Origin: JAFALK01 sp036500605
GTDB taxonomy: Bacteria; Pseudomonadota; Gammaproteobacteria; Burkholderiales; Burkholderiaceae_C
Length of the DNA: 64,000 nucleotides
Reading direction: 5' to 3'
NCBI GenBank assembly: GCA_036500605.1
Contig: DASYBU010000036.1
Span: 1 to 64,000 of the forward strand
Part shown: in pieces, positions 50,365 through 60,517 of the stretch
Position numbering within the stretch: the stretch's first letter is position 1
Layout: every line of letters starts with the position of its first letter
Translations under genes and position numbers: made by a program
The notes under the pieces: generated by a model
The model's input: the letters and a program-made list of their open reading frames with translations, nothing else
Databases searched by the model: none
Told to the model about the DNA's origin: nothing

Positions 50365-52752
50365 TCAGTCACCCATCCATTCGCGCAGCAGCTCGCGCTC
50401 CACCGAGGGCATTTCATGCACCGAAACCCAGGTCGATTGCTCAGGGCGATACACATAGCCGGGGCCGCTTTCGGCCTTGATGGCGGCTTTCAGCGGCGCC
50501 ACCGCACCGTCGGCTTCGGCCTTGCGATTCAGGGCCTTCAGCGCCCCGCCCTTCACGATCACGGCCAGATCGCACCAGGGCGCCTTGGCCAGCGCGGCAT
50601 CGGCCTGCTTGAGTGCTCCTTGTGCGTCCTTGTTAGCCAGGGCGAGCCAAGCGCCCAGAGCGAGCAGATTGGGATCAACCGGGTCGAGCAGCAGCGCTTC
50701 GTTGAGCTGCTCGCGAGCCTGATCCAGGCGCCCGGCACGCAAGGTGTCGCGCAGCCGATCGGCACGCAAAGGAACGAGGCCCGTGCGCAGGCGCAGCACT
50801 TTGTCGTACAGCTGGAAAGCCGGATCCCAATGCTTGGCCTGGCCGAGGGCCGCAGCCTTGCCCCACAGCGACTCGGGGCTGTCGGCCTGGTAGGTCAGTG
50901 CGGCGTCGTAGTTGTGGATCGACCTCATGTTCAAGCCCAGCTTGCGCTGGCCATCGGCAATTGACAGATCGACCAGGAAGCGATCTTCGCCCTTCAAGGC
51001 GTTGCGCCGCGCCTGCAGCAGGCTAACGACCTTGTTCAACGGCGTGCCGGTATGCCACTGCGCCGCAGCCACGGCGCTCAGCACACGCCCGCTGCCCGGA
51101 TGCCCGGCCATTGCCTTGGCGGCCAGCGCGTTCACGCCCTTGGCGTCACCGGCCACGGACAGCGCGAAGAGCATGCCGGTCTGCACCCGCTCATCGTCGG
51201 GTGCCAGCTTGAGCGCGCGCTCGTAGGCGGCGACCGAGGCTTTCGCGTCGCCCTTCTCCAGATGTTGGGCTGCGCCGCCGGCCAGCGCCACGGGCAGGCT
51301 GGCACTCACGTCGGTCTGGGCAAACATCTGGCGCTCCAATGCGAGCAGATCGGGGTCAAGCTCCACGAGCCGGTCCAGCAGCATCTCGCGCGGGTCGTAG
51401 ATGTCGCGGCGCGGTGATTCGGCCGCATTCGCGCCCTCGGCGAAATACTCGTAGACCGAGCCGCCGGCATAGCGTGACAGGAAGGCCATACGCTCGGGCG
51501 TGTCGCGGCCCTTGGCGCGCTGGTAGAGCGCTTCGATCTTGCGATCCTGATCGGCCGGCAGCACGCTCTGCACCTGGTGCGACAGCTCGTGCAGCACGGT
51601 GTTGTAGCGGTCGAAGATCGTGCGCTCGACGTCCTCGATGCCGGTCACCGTGTTGTAGCCACCGGCACCGCGCACATCATCCCAGAGGCGCGAGTCGTAT
51701 TCGATGCGCTGGTCCTTGAGCGCCTGCATGTGCGGTGCTTCGGACAGCAGCATGCCCATCGGCTTGATGAACAGCGTGGCGCCGCCTTCGGCCAGCACCG
51801 GGATGTAAGCCTTCCAGGGTGCGATGGAGAGCGCCACGCGCTTCTGGTGGCGGGGCGAGAGGTCTTTCCAGTTCAGCACATAGCGCTCGATGCCGGGGAC
51901 CAGCGGCATGGGCGTGGCGGCGAAGCGGCGCTCGTAGTCGGCGCGGTGCACGTCTACAAGGAAGCGCTGCGCTTCGAGCGTGCGCGCGAGGATGGCGTGG
52001 GCGCGGCCCAGATCGGGGATGCGCTTCAAGGCTTCGAAGCAGAGATCGCGGGCGCGGTCGAAATCGTTCTTCTCGAAGGCATCCGAAGCGCTGTGCACGA
52101 GCGCCATCGCGGCGACGAAGTTCTGGCCCTCCTGCGCGGCCATCTGCGTGTAGTTGCGGCGCGAGTAGCCGTTGCCGAGCTGGTAATGCGCGAGCTCGTG
52201 ATACGGGTTGAGCTTGACGGCCTCTTCCGCCGCGCTGATCGCGTCGTCGGTGCGGCCGAGGCGGATCAGCGTTTCGTTCAGCGCTTCGAGCGCATCCGCC
52301 GTACGGACGACAGCAAGGCTTGCTTGCAGCGACTTGAGCGAGCCATCGAAATCACGCTGCTGATAGGCCATCTGGCCCAGGGCACGCAAGGCGTTGGCCT
52401 TGTCGAGCGGGGTTTGAGCGAGGCGCAGCGCCTCGTCGTCTCGGCGCTTGGCCTGGACGAAATCATGCTGGTCCAGCGCCAGCTTGCCGGCGGCCAACTG
52501 ATCCGGCGAGGTCTTGCCCTCGCGCGAGCGGCGATCCACCTCAGCGCTGTCGTCATGCGCGAACAGCCATTGGTAGATCAGCGTGCGCTCCGCATCGGTC
52601 GGATCGGCCTTGGCCAGCAGCGGCTTCAGCGCGGGCTCGGCAACGCGGTAGTCCTGGTGCGTCAGGGCGTCTTGCAGGGTCTGGTTGTCCGCGGCCCAGG
52701 TAGGCCCCGCCAGCACCAGCAGAGCCAAAGCGAGTTTGTGCATGCTTGTCAT
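50365..52752 (-). CDS. Periplasmic TPR protein with HELSH zinc-metallopeptidase motif
   Basis: A 795-residue protein of unknown function. Signal peptide MTSMHKLALALLVLAGPTWA with cleavage before ADN. TPR-like helices fill ~residues 60-260 (DALEALNETLIRLGRTDDAI; EEAVKLNPYHELAHYQLGNG) and ~500-780 (AYERALKLAPDDERVQTGML). Between them lies a domain with YNTVLHELSHQVQSVLP, an HExxH motif at H388-E389-H392, followed by VYEYFAEGANAAESP with Glu435/439 as possible third zinc ligand. The spacing HExxH-(~46)-E resembles the gluzincin/anthrax-lethal-factor-like (ATLF) class. Catalysis is unproven. The ATG at 52752 overlaps the SUI1 stop by 4 nt. Confidence 0.85.
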   Translation of the reverse strand: MTSMHKLALALLVLAGPTWAADNQTLQDALTHQDYRVAEPALKPLLAKADPTDAERTLIYQWLFAHDDSAEVDRRSREGKTSPDQLAAGKLALDQHDFVQAKRRDDEALRLAQTPLDKANALRALGQMAYQQRDFDGSLKSLQASLAVVRTADALEALNETLIRLGRTDDAISAAEEAVKLNPYHELAHYQLGNGYSRRNYTQMAAQEGQNFVAAMALVHSASDAFEKNDFDRARDLCFEALKRIPDLGRAHAILARTLEAQRFLVDVHRADYERRFAATPMPLVPGIERYVLNWKDLSPRHQKRVALSIAPWKAYIPVLAEGGATLFIKPMGMLLSEAPHMQALKDQRIEYDSRLWDDVRGAGGYNTVTGIEDVERTIFDRYNTVLHELSHQVQSVLPADQDRKIEALYQRAKGRDTPERMAFLSRYAGGSVYEYFAEGANAAESPRRDIYDPREMLLDRLVELDPDLLALERQMFAQTDVSASLPVALAGGAAQHLEKGDAKASVAAYERALKLAPDDERVQTGMLFALSVAGDAKGVNALAAKAMAGHPGSGRVLSAVAAAQWHTGTPLNKVVSLLQARRNALKGEDRFLVDLSIADGQRKLGLNMRSIHNYDAALTYQADSPESLWGKAAALGQAKHWDPAFQLYDKVLRLRTGLVPLRADRLRDTLRAGRLDQAREQLNEALLLDPVDPNLLALGAWLALANKDAQGALKQADAALAKAPWCDLAVIVKGGALKALNRKAEADGAVAPLKAAIKAESGPGYVYRPEQSTWVSVHEMPSVERELLREWMGD

Positions 52753-53081
52753 CCTCCGGCCCTCTTGGCCTTGTGTCCGGCAGCCTGCAAGGCCGCCATG
52801 ATCTTGTCGACGTGGTCGCCTTGAATCTCGATCACCCAATCCTTGACCGTACCGCCGCTGCCGCATTGCGTGCGCAGCTGCTTGCCGAAGGCGGCCAGCT
52901 CGGCCTGCTCCAGCGGCAGGCCCTTCACGACGGTCACGATCTTGCCGTTGCGCTTTTCGCGCGAGACGCGCGCAATGCCGTCGCCGGCCGGCGCTGATTT
53001 CTTGCCGCAGGAGCACGCCGTTATGGCTTGGCGGCAATCAGGGCAGATGCGACCGCTGTCGGTCGAGTAGACGAGGCTCAT
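52749..53081 (-). CDS. yciH: SUI1/YciH-family translation initiation factor
   Basis: A 110-residue protein of the eIF1/SUI1 family; E. coli YciH influences initiation fidelity under stress. An N-terminal zinc-ribbon-like CPDCRQAITACSC precedes the SUI1 domain (VTVVKGLPLEQAELAAFGKQ, TQCGSGGTVKDWVIEIQGDH, then VDKIMAALQAAGHKAKRAGG). The start MSLVYSTDSGRICPDC at 53081 overlaps the peptidase stop by 4 nt. Confidence 0.94.
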   Translation of the reverse strand: MSLVYSTDSGRICPDCRQAITACSCGKKSAPAGDGIARVSREKRNGKIVTVVKGLPLEQAELAAFGKQLRTQCGSGGTVKDWVIEIQGDHVDKIMAALQAAGHKAKRAGG

Positions 53082-55306
53082 GGTTTCAAGTTTTTTGCGA
53101 AGAAGGTATCCAGCGTGCGCCACAGATGCAGGCGGGAATTGGGCGTGCCGATCAGGCCATGCGCCTTGCCCGGGAAGATGTCCAGATCAAAGAGCTTGCC
53201 CTGATCCTGCAAGGCTTGGACGAGCCGCAGCGAATGCTCGAACAGCACATTGTCATCGGCCGTGCCATGAACAATCAGCAGCGGCTTGCTCAGCAGCGGA
53301 GCGCGCGTCAGCAGGTTGGCGCGCGCATAGCTCGCGGCCTTGCCGCCATCGGCGGTTTCGGGCAGGCCCAGATAACGCTCGGTATAAGCGGTGTCGTAGA
53401 GCGTCCAGTCGGTGGGCGGTGCGACCGCCACTGCGGCGGCGAGCGGCGTGTTGGCATCGAGCATGGAGCGCGCCGCCAGGAAGCCGCCGTAGGACCAGCC
53501 GAAGAACCCGATGCGCGCCGGATCCACATCGCCAACGAGCTGCGGGAGTTGGCGCACGGCGGCGAACAGATCGTCGACTTCGACCTGGCCAAAGGCGTTG
53601 GCATGCGCGCGCGTGAAGGCGCGATCGCGTTCGGCCATGCCGCGCGTGTCGATCATGAAAACCCCGTAGCCTGCGCGCTGCCAATGCGCGATCAGAGGCG
53701 TGTCGCGATACCAGGCCCAGCGCACGGTGCTGGTGCCGGGCCCGCCGTAAGCCAGGGTGATGGCCGCATGCTTGCCGGGCTTGCCGTCGAGCGGCGCGAA
53801 ATAGAAGCCGTTGAGCTGGGTCTTGCCATCGGCGGCCATCACGTCGAGCGCCTGCGGCACAGGCGCCGTTTCAGCGACGAGCGGATCAGCGGCCACGCCA
53901 GGGAGATCGACGGACACGCTGCCCCCCACGGCCTGCACGGACAGGCGCGGCGGCTCGCTCCAGGCCGAGCGCGTGATCAGCAGTTGCCGGCACGCCTTGT
54001 CGCTGACCGCATCGCGCCACTCGCGCGGCTTGCCTCCTGCGACTGCTTGCGAGCGGCCTTGCAGTTCGATGCTGAAGAGCCCGCGCGAACGGCCGCGATC
54101 GCGCGCCGCCGCGTAGACCACTTGCTGCCCGTCCGTACAGACCAGATGCGCCACCGGTTCGGGTTCATCGGTCAGCGGCTTGCGCGCGCCGGTGACACGG
54201 TCGATCGTCACCAACTGGCGTCGTCCGGAAGACTCACTGCTCCACAACAGGGCCGGCTTGCCCGAGAGCGCCAGACCCTTGAGTTCGACCAGATCGCTCT
54301 GCACCTCGACCCAGGCGGCATCGCGCTCGTCGATCACCTCATGCGGCGAGCCCTTGGGCGCGAACTCGGTCAAGACCATGCGCTTCTGGTCGCGCGTGAG
54401 CCACTGCAGCCAGGGCGTGCCATCGGTGAACCAGCCGGCACGGCTGATGTATTCGGCCACCGGTGGCAGGGGCAAAGGCTGGGCCTCGGCGCTGGCCAGG
54501 TCGATGCGCCACGCCGTGACCCTGGCGTTGTTCGATCCGGCTGAAGGGTAGCGCTGCTGATACAGCTCGGTGCGATCGGCAAAGATCTGCGCGCGGGTCT
54601 TCAGCGGCACGCCGCTTTCGTCGACGCGCAAGGCGAGGATGCTCTTGCCATCGGGCGACCACCAGTAGCCGTTCTCGCGGCTCAGCTCTTCGGCGGCGAT
54701 GAATTCGGCCAGGCCCCAGGTGATCGCGTTCTGCCCGCCATCGTGGCTCAACGCGCGTGGCTTGCCGCCGTCGAGCGACTGCACCCACAGATTGCCGCCC
54801 TTCACATACGCCACCTGTTTGCCATCGGGCGAGCAGACCGGGTCCTGCTCGGGCACGTCGGCGTCGTTCGTGATGCGCACGGCGGGCTGGCCGAGCCGCA
54901 CCAGGTAGAGATCGCCTGAGAGCGGGAACAGCAGCTTGTCATCGCCGGTGCCGCACCATTGATAGCTGGTGATGCCGCGCTGGGTGATGCGCTTGCGTTC
55001 GAGTGCCATCCGCTCGGCTTCGCTCAAGGACTCTGCGTGGCCGGCCAGCAGCTCGGCCGCGGAGGCCAAACGGCGCGCCGCGCCGCCGCGTATCGGTCGT
55101 GCCCAGAGTTCAAGCTCACGGCTGTCGGCGCTCGAAGGCCGCAGCTCGCTGACCCAGCCGCCGCCTTTGGAGATTTCCACCTGGCGCGGCACAGCGCCGG
55201 CCAAGGGAGGATCGCTGACGATGCGTTCCAGCGTCATGTCGGCGGCTGCGGCAGCACCCGTGAGGGTCGCCAGCAGGACGGCGACCAGGCAAGTCTTGTT
55301 CTTCAT
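53078..55306 (-). CDS. Secreted S9 (dipeptidyl-peptidase IV-like) serine peptidase
   Basis: A 742-residue prolyl-oligopeptidase family enzyme. Signal peptide MKNKTCLVAVLLATLTGAAA then AAADM. The N-terminal DPP-IV-type propeller contains SPDGKQVAYVKGGNLWVQSL and ISRAGWFTDGTPWLQWLTRD, with a Glu-Glu pair in FIAAEELSRENGYWWSPDGK that matches the DPP-IV N-terminus-binding motif. The alpha/beta hydrolase domain has GWSYGG (Ser605), GTADDNV (Asp) and KAHGL (His). It probably removes X-Pro dipeptides in the periplasm. First gene of a four-gene run. Confidence 0.93.
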   Translation of the reverse strand: MKNKTCLVAVLLATLTGAAAAADMTLERIVSDPPLAGAVPRQVEISKGGGWVSELRPSSADSRELELWARPIRGGAARRLASAAELLAGHAESLSEAERMALERKRITQRGITSYQWCGTGDDKLLFPLSGDLYLVRLGQPAVRITNDADVPEQDPVCSPDGKQVAYVKGGNLWVQSLDGGKPRALSHDGGQNAITWGLAEFIAAEELSRENGYWWSPDGKSILALRVDESGVPLKTRAQIFADRTELYQQRYPSAGSNNARVTAWRIDLASAEAQPLPLPPVAEYISRAGWFTDGTPWLQWLTRDQKRMVLTEFAPKGSPHEVIDERDAAWVEVQSDLVELKGLALSGKPALLWSSESSGRRQLVTIDRVTGARKPLTDEPEPVAHLVCTDGQQVVYAAARDRGRSRGLFSIELQGRSQAVAGGKPREWRDAVSDKACRQLLITRSAWSEPPRLSVQAVGGSVSVDLPGVAADPLVAETAPVPQALDVMAADGKTQLNGFYFAPLDGKPGKHAAITLAYGGPGTSTVRWAWYRDTPLIAHWQRAGYGVFMIDTRGMAERDRAFTRAHANAFGQVEVDDLFAAVRQLPQLVGDVDPARIGFFGWSYGGFLAARSMLDANTPLAAAVAVAPPTDWTLYDTAYTERYLGLPETADGGKAASYARANLLTRAPLLSKPLLIVHGTADDNVLFEHSLRLVQALQDQGKLFDLDIFPGKAHGLIGTPNSRLHLWRTLDTFFAKNLKP

Positions 55307-55352
55307 CGCCGCATGTTACCGAGCCGCGAACGGCGCAGCGCCATGACCAAAG

Positions 55353-56174
55353 TCACGCGAAGTCGCGCGCTTCCTCGACTTCGGTCCAGGCGATGGCCTC
55401 TTCATCGCACAAGCGCTCGACGTGGGCCAGACCGATGGCCTGGGCCACGTCGTGAGGGAACTGCTCGAGCCGGGCGCTGCTCTTGATGCCCAGCTGATGC
55501 GCGCGGGCGCTCCAGCGCGCCAGGTAAAGCAGGCTCGACAGCGTGTGCTGGCCCCCGCCTTGCGGATCGCATTGATAGCGGAGCGCGTCGACGATGCTCT
55601 CGGGAAACATCCAACGCGCGGCGAACGAGGCCCCGACTTCTGGATAGGCATAGCCCAATTCGGCGATTTGCGCCGCCTCGCGCTGCTCATCGGTGGCAAA
55701 AGCCGGCTGCAGGCTGGCCAGCGCAGGCATGGCCATCTTCATGATCAGATCGCCGACGCCGTGCAGCAGGCCGGCGGTGAAGGCAATGCCCTTGTCCTGC
55801 CCGAGTTCCTCGGCCAGGGAGCGCGCGATCTTCGCAACATCGATGCTGAAGCGCCAGAACTCGGGCATGTCCACGCCGGGCACATTCTTGAAGGCGCTGC
55901 CCACGGCCGCCGCCTGCACCAACTGGCGCGTGGCGATCAGGCCCAGCATGGTGGTGGCCACGTCGACCGTGCCGATGCGCTCACCGCTGGCGCGATAGCG
56001 CGCGGAATTCACGAGGCGCAGGATGCGCACGGTCAGGCCCACTTCGCCCGACAGGAGCTCGTTGACCAGGCGCAGATCGGGCTCTTCCTTCTGCAGCTCG
56101 CCCAGGATGCGGCTGACGGCGACCGGCAACGAAGGAATCAAGGCATCGGTGGCGAGAAGGTCTTCGAGTTTCAT
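55353..56174 (-). CDS. HDOD-domain signalling protein
   Basis: A 273-residue protein consisting of one HDOD domain, a non-catalytic HD-GYP relative used in signal-transduction proteins. LPVAVSRILGELQKEEPDLR, LVNELLSGEVGLTVRILRLV (Ser/Ala in place of catalytic residues) and GIAFTAGLLHGVGDLIMKMA are characteristic. No receiver or EAL domain is attached. The gene lies alone between the S9 peptidase and tRNA-Gly. Confidence 0.9.
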   Translation of the reverse strand: MKLEDLLATDALIPSLPVAVSRILGELQKEEPDLRLVNELLSGEVGLTVRILRLVNSARYRASGERIGTVDVATTMLGLIATRQLVQAAAVGSAFKNVPGVDMPEFWRFSIDVAKIARSLAEELGQDKGIAFTAGLLHGVGDLIMKMAMPALASLQPAFATDEQREAAQIAELGYAYPEVGASFAARWMFPESIVDALRYQCDPQGGGQHTLSSLLYLARWSARAHQLGIKSSARLEQFPHDVAQAIGLAHVERLCDEEAIAWTEVEEARDFA

Positions 56175-56227
56175 GGATTGCCTCGCGATGATTCAGGCAA
56201 GGGTAATGGGCTTCGAGGCCAGCGATG

Positions 56228-56301
56228 TGGAGCGGGATGCGGGAATCGAACCCGCGGCTCTAGCTTGGGAAGCTAGGGTATTGCCACTATACGAATCCCG
56301 C
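56228..56301 (-). tRNA. tRNA-Gly(CCC)
   Basis: A 74-nt cloverleaf with acceptor GCGGGAT/ATCCCGC, anticodon stem CTAGC/GCTAG and loop TTCCCAA (anticodon CCC), T-arm GGTTCGAATC and encoded CCA. Confidence 0.96.
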
Positions 56302-56355
56302 GGCGAATGCATTCTAAGGCGTGCAAGCGCCGCGCCAGGGCCGGCGGCGTTCAGT

Positions 56356-57305
<950 letters not shown>

Positions 57306-57309
<4 letters not shown>

Positions 57310-60300
57310 GCGGCAATCTCTCGACCTTCCAGGGATGCAAGGGGCGCCTCGCGCAGCAAGGAGCGGCAATGGCCGGCGGCGCTGGCAAAGTCCAGGCCCG
57401 CGAGCGAAGCTTCAAGCGCCTCGGCGGTGGCCGGCCATTGCGCCCGCAGCGTGGTGCGCAGGGGCGCGTGACGGTCGAGCGCGGCCATGTCGGAGCCTTC
57501 GAGCAGGTCGATCAACTCCTGGAGCTGGGGCGCGATCTCGGTGTCGGCGCAGCCCGCACCGGCGCTCGAGTCGGGCACCACATGCAGTTGCAGCTGCGCG
57601 GCAAGCGTGCCCAGGGCCGCCAGTTGCTGGGCCAGCAGGAAGGCCCAGCGCTCGAGCCAATCCGCGCTCAGGGTCAAGCCGCCGTGCAGCGCCGTCTCCC
57701 CTTCCTGCGCCAGCGCCGCCAAGCCCCGCGCGCCGAGCTGTGCAGCCACACCGCGCAAGCCATGCAGGCCTTGCTGATCGGGTGGATCGCTCAAGGCTTT
57801 GGCGGCGTCGCTCAGGGCCTCGGCCATGTGCAGGAAGAGTTCGACATTGCCGGACAGGCGGCCCAGCGCTTCACCAAGTTCGATGCCCGAATCGCGAGCA
57901 CGGGCCAGCAGATCGGCGGGCACGGGTTGAGCAGCCGCGCGCGGCGCAGGCACGGCACCCGCCACGCTGAGGCCGCAATGCCGCCGCAGCACCGCCACCA
58001 CATGGTCGATGTCAAAGGGCTTGCCCACATGCTCGCTCATCCCCACGTCGAGGCAGGCTTGCCGGTCGCTGGCCATCGCATTGGCAGTCATCGCGATGAT
58101 GGGCAGGGTCATGAACAGCTGGCGCCGGATCAGGCGCGTGGCCGTGTAGCCGTCCATCACGGGCATCTGCACGTCCATCAGCACCGCGTCGATATGCGGC
58201 GGCCGGTTCTTCGATTGGGCGAGCAGGCTCAGGCCTTGCTGGCCATCGCCGGCCAGCAGCACCGCCGCACCCTCGGCCTCGAGCAGCTCACGCGCAACCT
58301 GCTGGTTGTTGGGGTTGTCTTCCACCACGAGCAGACGCAGGCCGGCAAGCCGATGCGAGGCGGGCTCATCCCTGCCGCTCGGCGGTGCCGGGACGATTTC
58401 ACGCAGGCCGGCGCGTGCGTCGGCCACCGCGTCGTGCAGCATGGAAGCAGTCACGGGCTTGACCAGGAAGCCATCGAGCAGGTTCTGCTCCTGTTCGTTG
58501 CGTTGCGCCAGCATCTCGCGCCCGTGGGCCGTCACCATCACCACCACGGGCGTGCCGGTGCCGGAGCTGCCGGACAGCGCGCGCAGCTCCCGGCTGGTCT
58601 GCCAGCCATCCATGCCCGGCATGACCCAGTCCACAAGCACGACTTCATACGGATTGCCGGCTTGCATCGCATCGCGCACGCGTTGCAAGGCGGTCACGCC
58701 GGAGTCGGCCGTGTCGACATGCCAGCCCAGCGATTGCGCCATCGCGCCCAGCATCATCCGCGCGGCGGCGTTGTCGTCCACCAGCAGCGCTCGCAAGCCT
58801 TGCGTGGGCGCCGCGCCCGATGCGCCCGATGCGCCTGCATGTGCGGCCGCGGGCTCGTGCAGCGGCAGGTGCAGGCGGAACGAGAAGCTGCTGCCCTTGC
58901 CAAGCGCGCTTTCCAGCATCAGCTCGCCGCCCATCATCTGCACCAGGCGCTGGCTGATCGCCAGGCCCAGGCCGGTGCCGCCGAAGCGCCGGGTGGTCGA
59001 AGCCTCGGCCTGGTTGAAGCCGGTGAAGATGCGCCGCTGGTGCTCGGGCGCGATGCCGATGCCGGTGTCGCGCACGGTGAACAGGAGCTCGACGTTGTGC
59101 TCGTCGCGCTCCAGCATGCGCAGCTGGAGCACGACCTCGCCGGCCTCGGTGAACTTGATCGCGTTGCCGGCGAGATTGATCAGCACCTGCTGCAGGCGCA
59201 TCGCGTCGGCCACCACGCAGCGTGGCATCTTGGGGTCGACATCGAACAGCACTTCCACATTCTTGCGGCCCACGCTGGCGGCCAGGATGACGGAGAGCTC
59301 GCGCAGCAACTCGTCAATGCGCATCGGGTGCGGATCCAGCGTCATCTTGCCGGCCTCGACCTTCGAGAAATCGAGGATGTCGTTGAGCAGCCCGAGCAGC
59401 GAGCGCGCTGCGCCTTCGGCCTTGCCGACATAGTCCTGCTGGCGCGGACTCAGCGCGGTCTTCTGCAGCAGCTTGAGCATGCCGAGCACCGCGTTCATCG
59501 GCGTGCGGATCTCGTGGCTCATATTGGCCAGAAACTGGCCCTTGGCCCGCGAGGCCTTCTGCGCGGCCTCGGTCGCGTTCACGAGATCGGTGATGTCAAA
59601 GCGGAAGCCAGCCGTGTGTCCATCGGGCAGGCGCCGCTCGATCAGGCGCAGCCAGCGGTTGTCGCTGCCGCTCTCGGAACGCAGTTGCTCGGTGGTGTTG
59701 CCGCCGCGGTGCTGGGCCAGGCGCGCGCTGATCCACGCCTCCGGCCCCTGCGAATGACGATGGGCCACATGATCGGGGCTGCGCGAGACACGCTCGCGGA
59801 TCACATGCTCGAAGCTCACGCCGGCTTTCAGGATGTCGGCCACCTCGGCGCAATCGCTGCGGAACTTGTCGTTGCAGAAGACCAGGCGATCGTCGGGATC
59901 GAACAGCACGAAGGCCTCGTTGATCGCCTCCATGGCGCTGCGCAGCAGGCGTTCGCTGCGCAGCACTTCAGCCTCGAAGCGGCGGCGATCGCTGAGGTCC
60001 AGCATGGTGAAGATGAAGCCGCCGTCGGGCATCGCCGCGCCGCGGATCTCGATCGTCATGCCGTTGGGACGCTGGCGCTCGATCACGGTCTCACCGGGGC
60101 GATCCGCGAAGCGCAGCAGCCTCTCGCGCGTCACGCGCGCGGCATCCCCCTCGCCGTACTCGCCCTTGCGGAAGTTGTATTCGACGAGCTCCGCGAAGGT
60201 GATCCGCGAGTTCGCGAAAAGCTCGTCAGGCAGATCCAGGAAGCGCCGGTAGAGCTGGTTGGCGGCCACCAGCTCCTGCTTGCCGTTCCAGACCGAGAGG

Positions 60301-60446
60301 CCGCAGGGGATGCATTCGACGACGCCGTTGAGGATCGCCTCGTTGCGGATCCTGGCGGTTTCGGCAGGGCTGAGCTCGCCGCGCCAGGCAGCCCGCGCGG
60401 CTCGCCAGGCGGCAATCCATCTGCCTTTGCGCTCCGACAACGGCAT
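57306..60446 (-). CDS. Soluble hybrid histidine kinase (PAS-PAS-HisKA-HATPase-REC-REC-HPt)
   Basis: A 1,046-residue kinase with no membrane segment. Two PAS-7-type domains (~30-155; ~165-295), HisKA with FLANMSHEIRTPMNAVLGML (His311), HATPase (VLINLAGNAIKFTEAGEVVL, FGGTGLGLAISQRLVQMMGG), a first receiver (ALLVDDNAAARM; Asp in VVLVDWVMPGMDGWQ), a second receiver (LLVVEDNPNNQQVARELLEA; Asp in AVLMDVQMPVMDGYTATR), and a C-terminal HPt with His895 in LHGLRGVAAQLGARG. This is a full intramolecular phosphorelay. The overlapping downstream gene is its likely diguanylate-cyclase output. Confidence 0.94.
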
Positions 60447-60517
60447 GCCAGTCCCCTCCGCGCTTCAGCGCGCGGTGCCGGAACAGTCTAGCGCCGAACT
60501 GTCAGGGATGTAACAGG

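Noticed and set aside
57369..60491. A 1,040-residue plus-strand frame opposite the hybrid kinase
   Set aside because: It lacks any domain signature and has His/Gln/Arg-rich antisense composition, while the minus strand encodes an intact multi-domain kinase.
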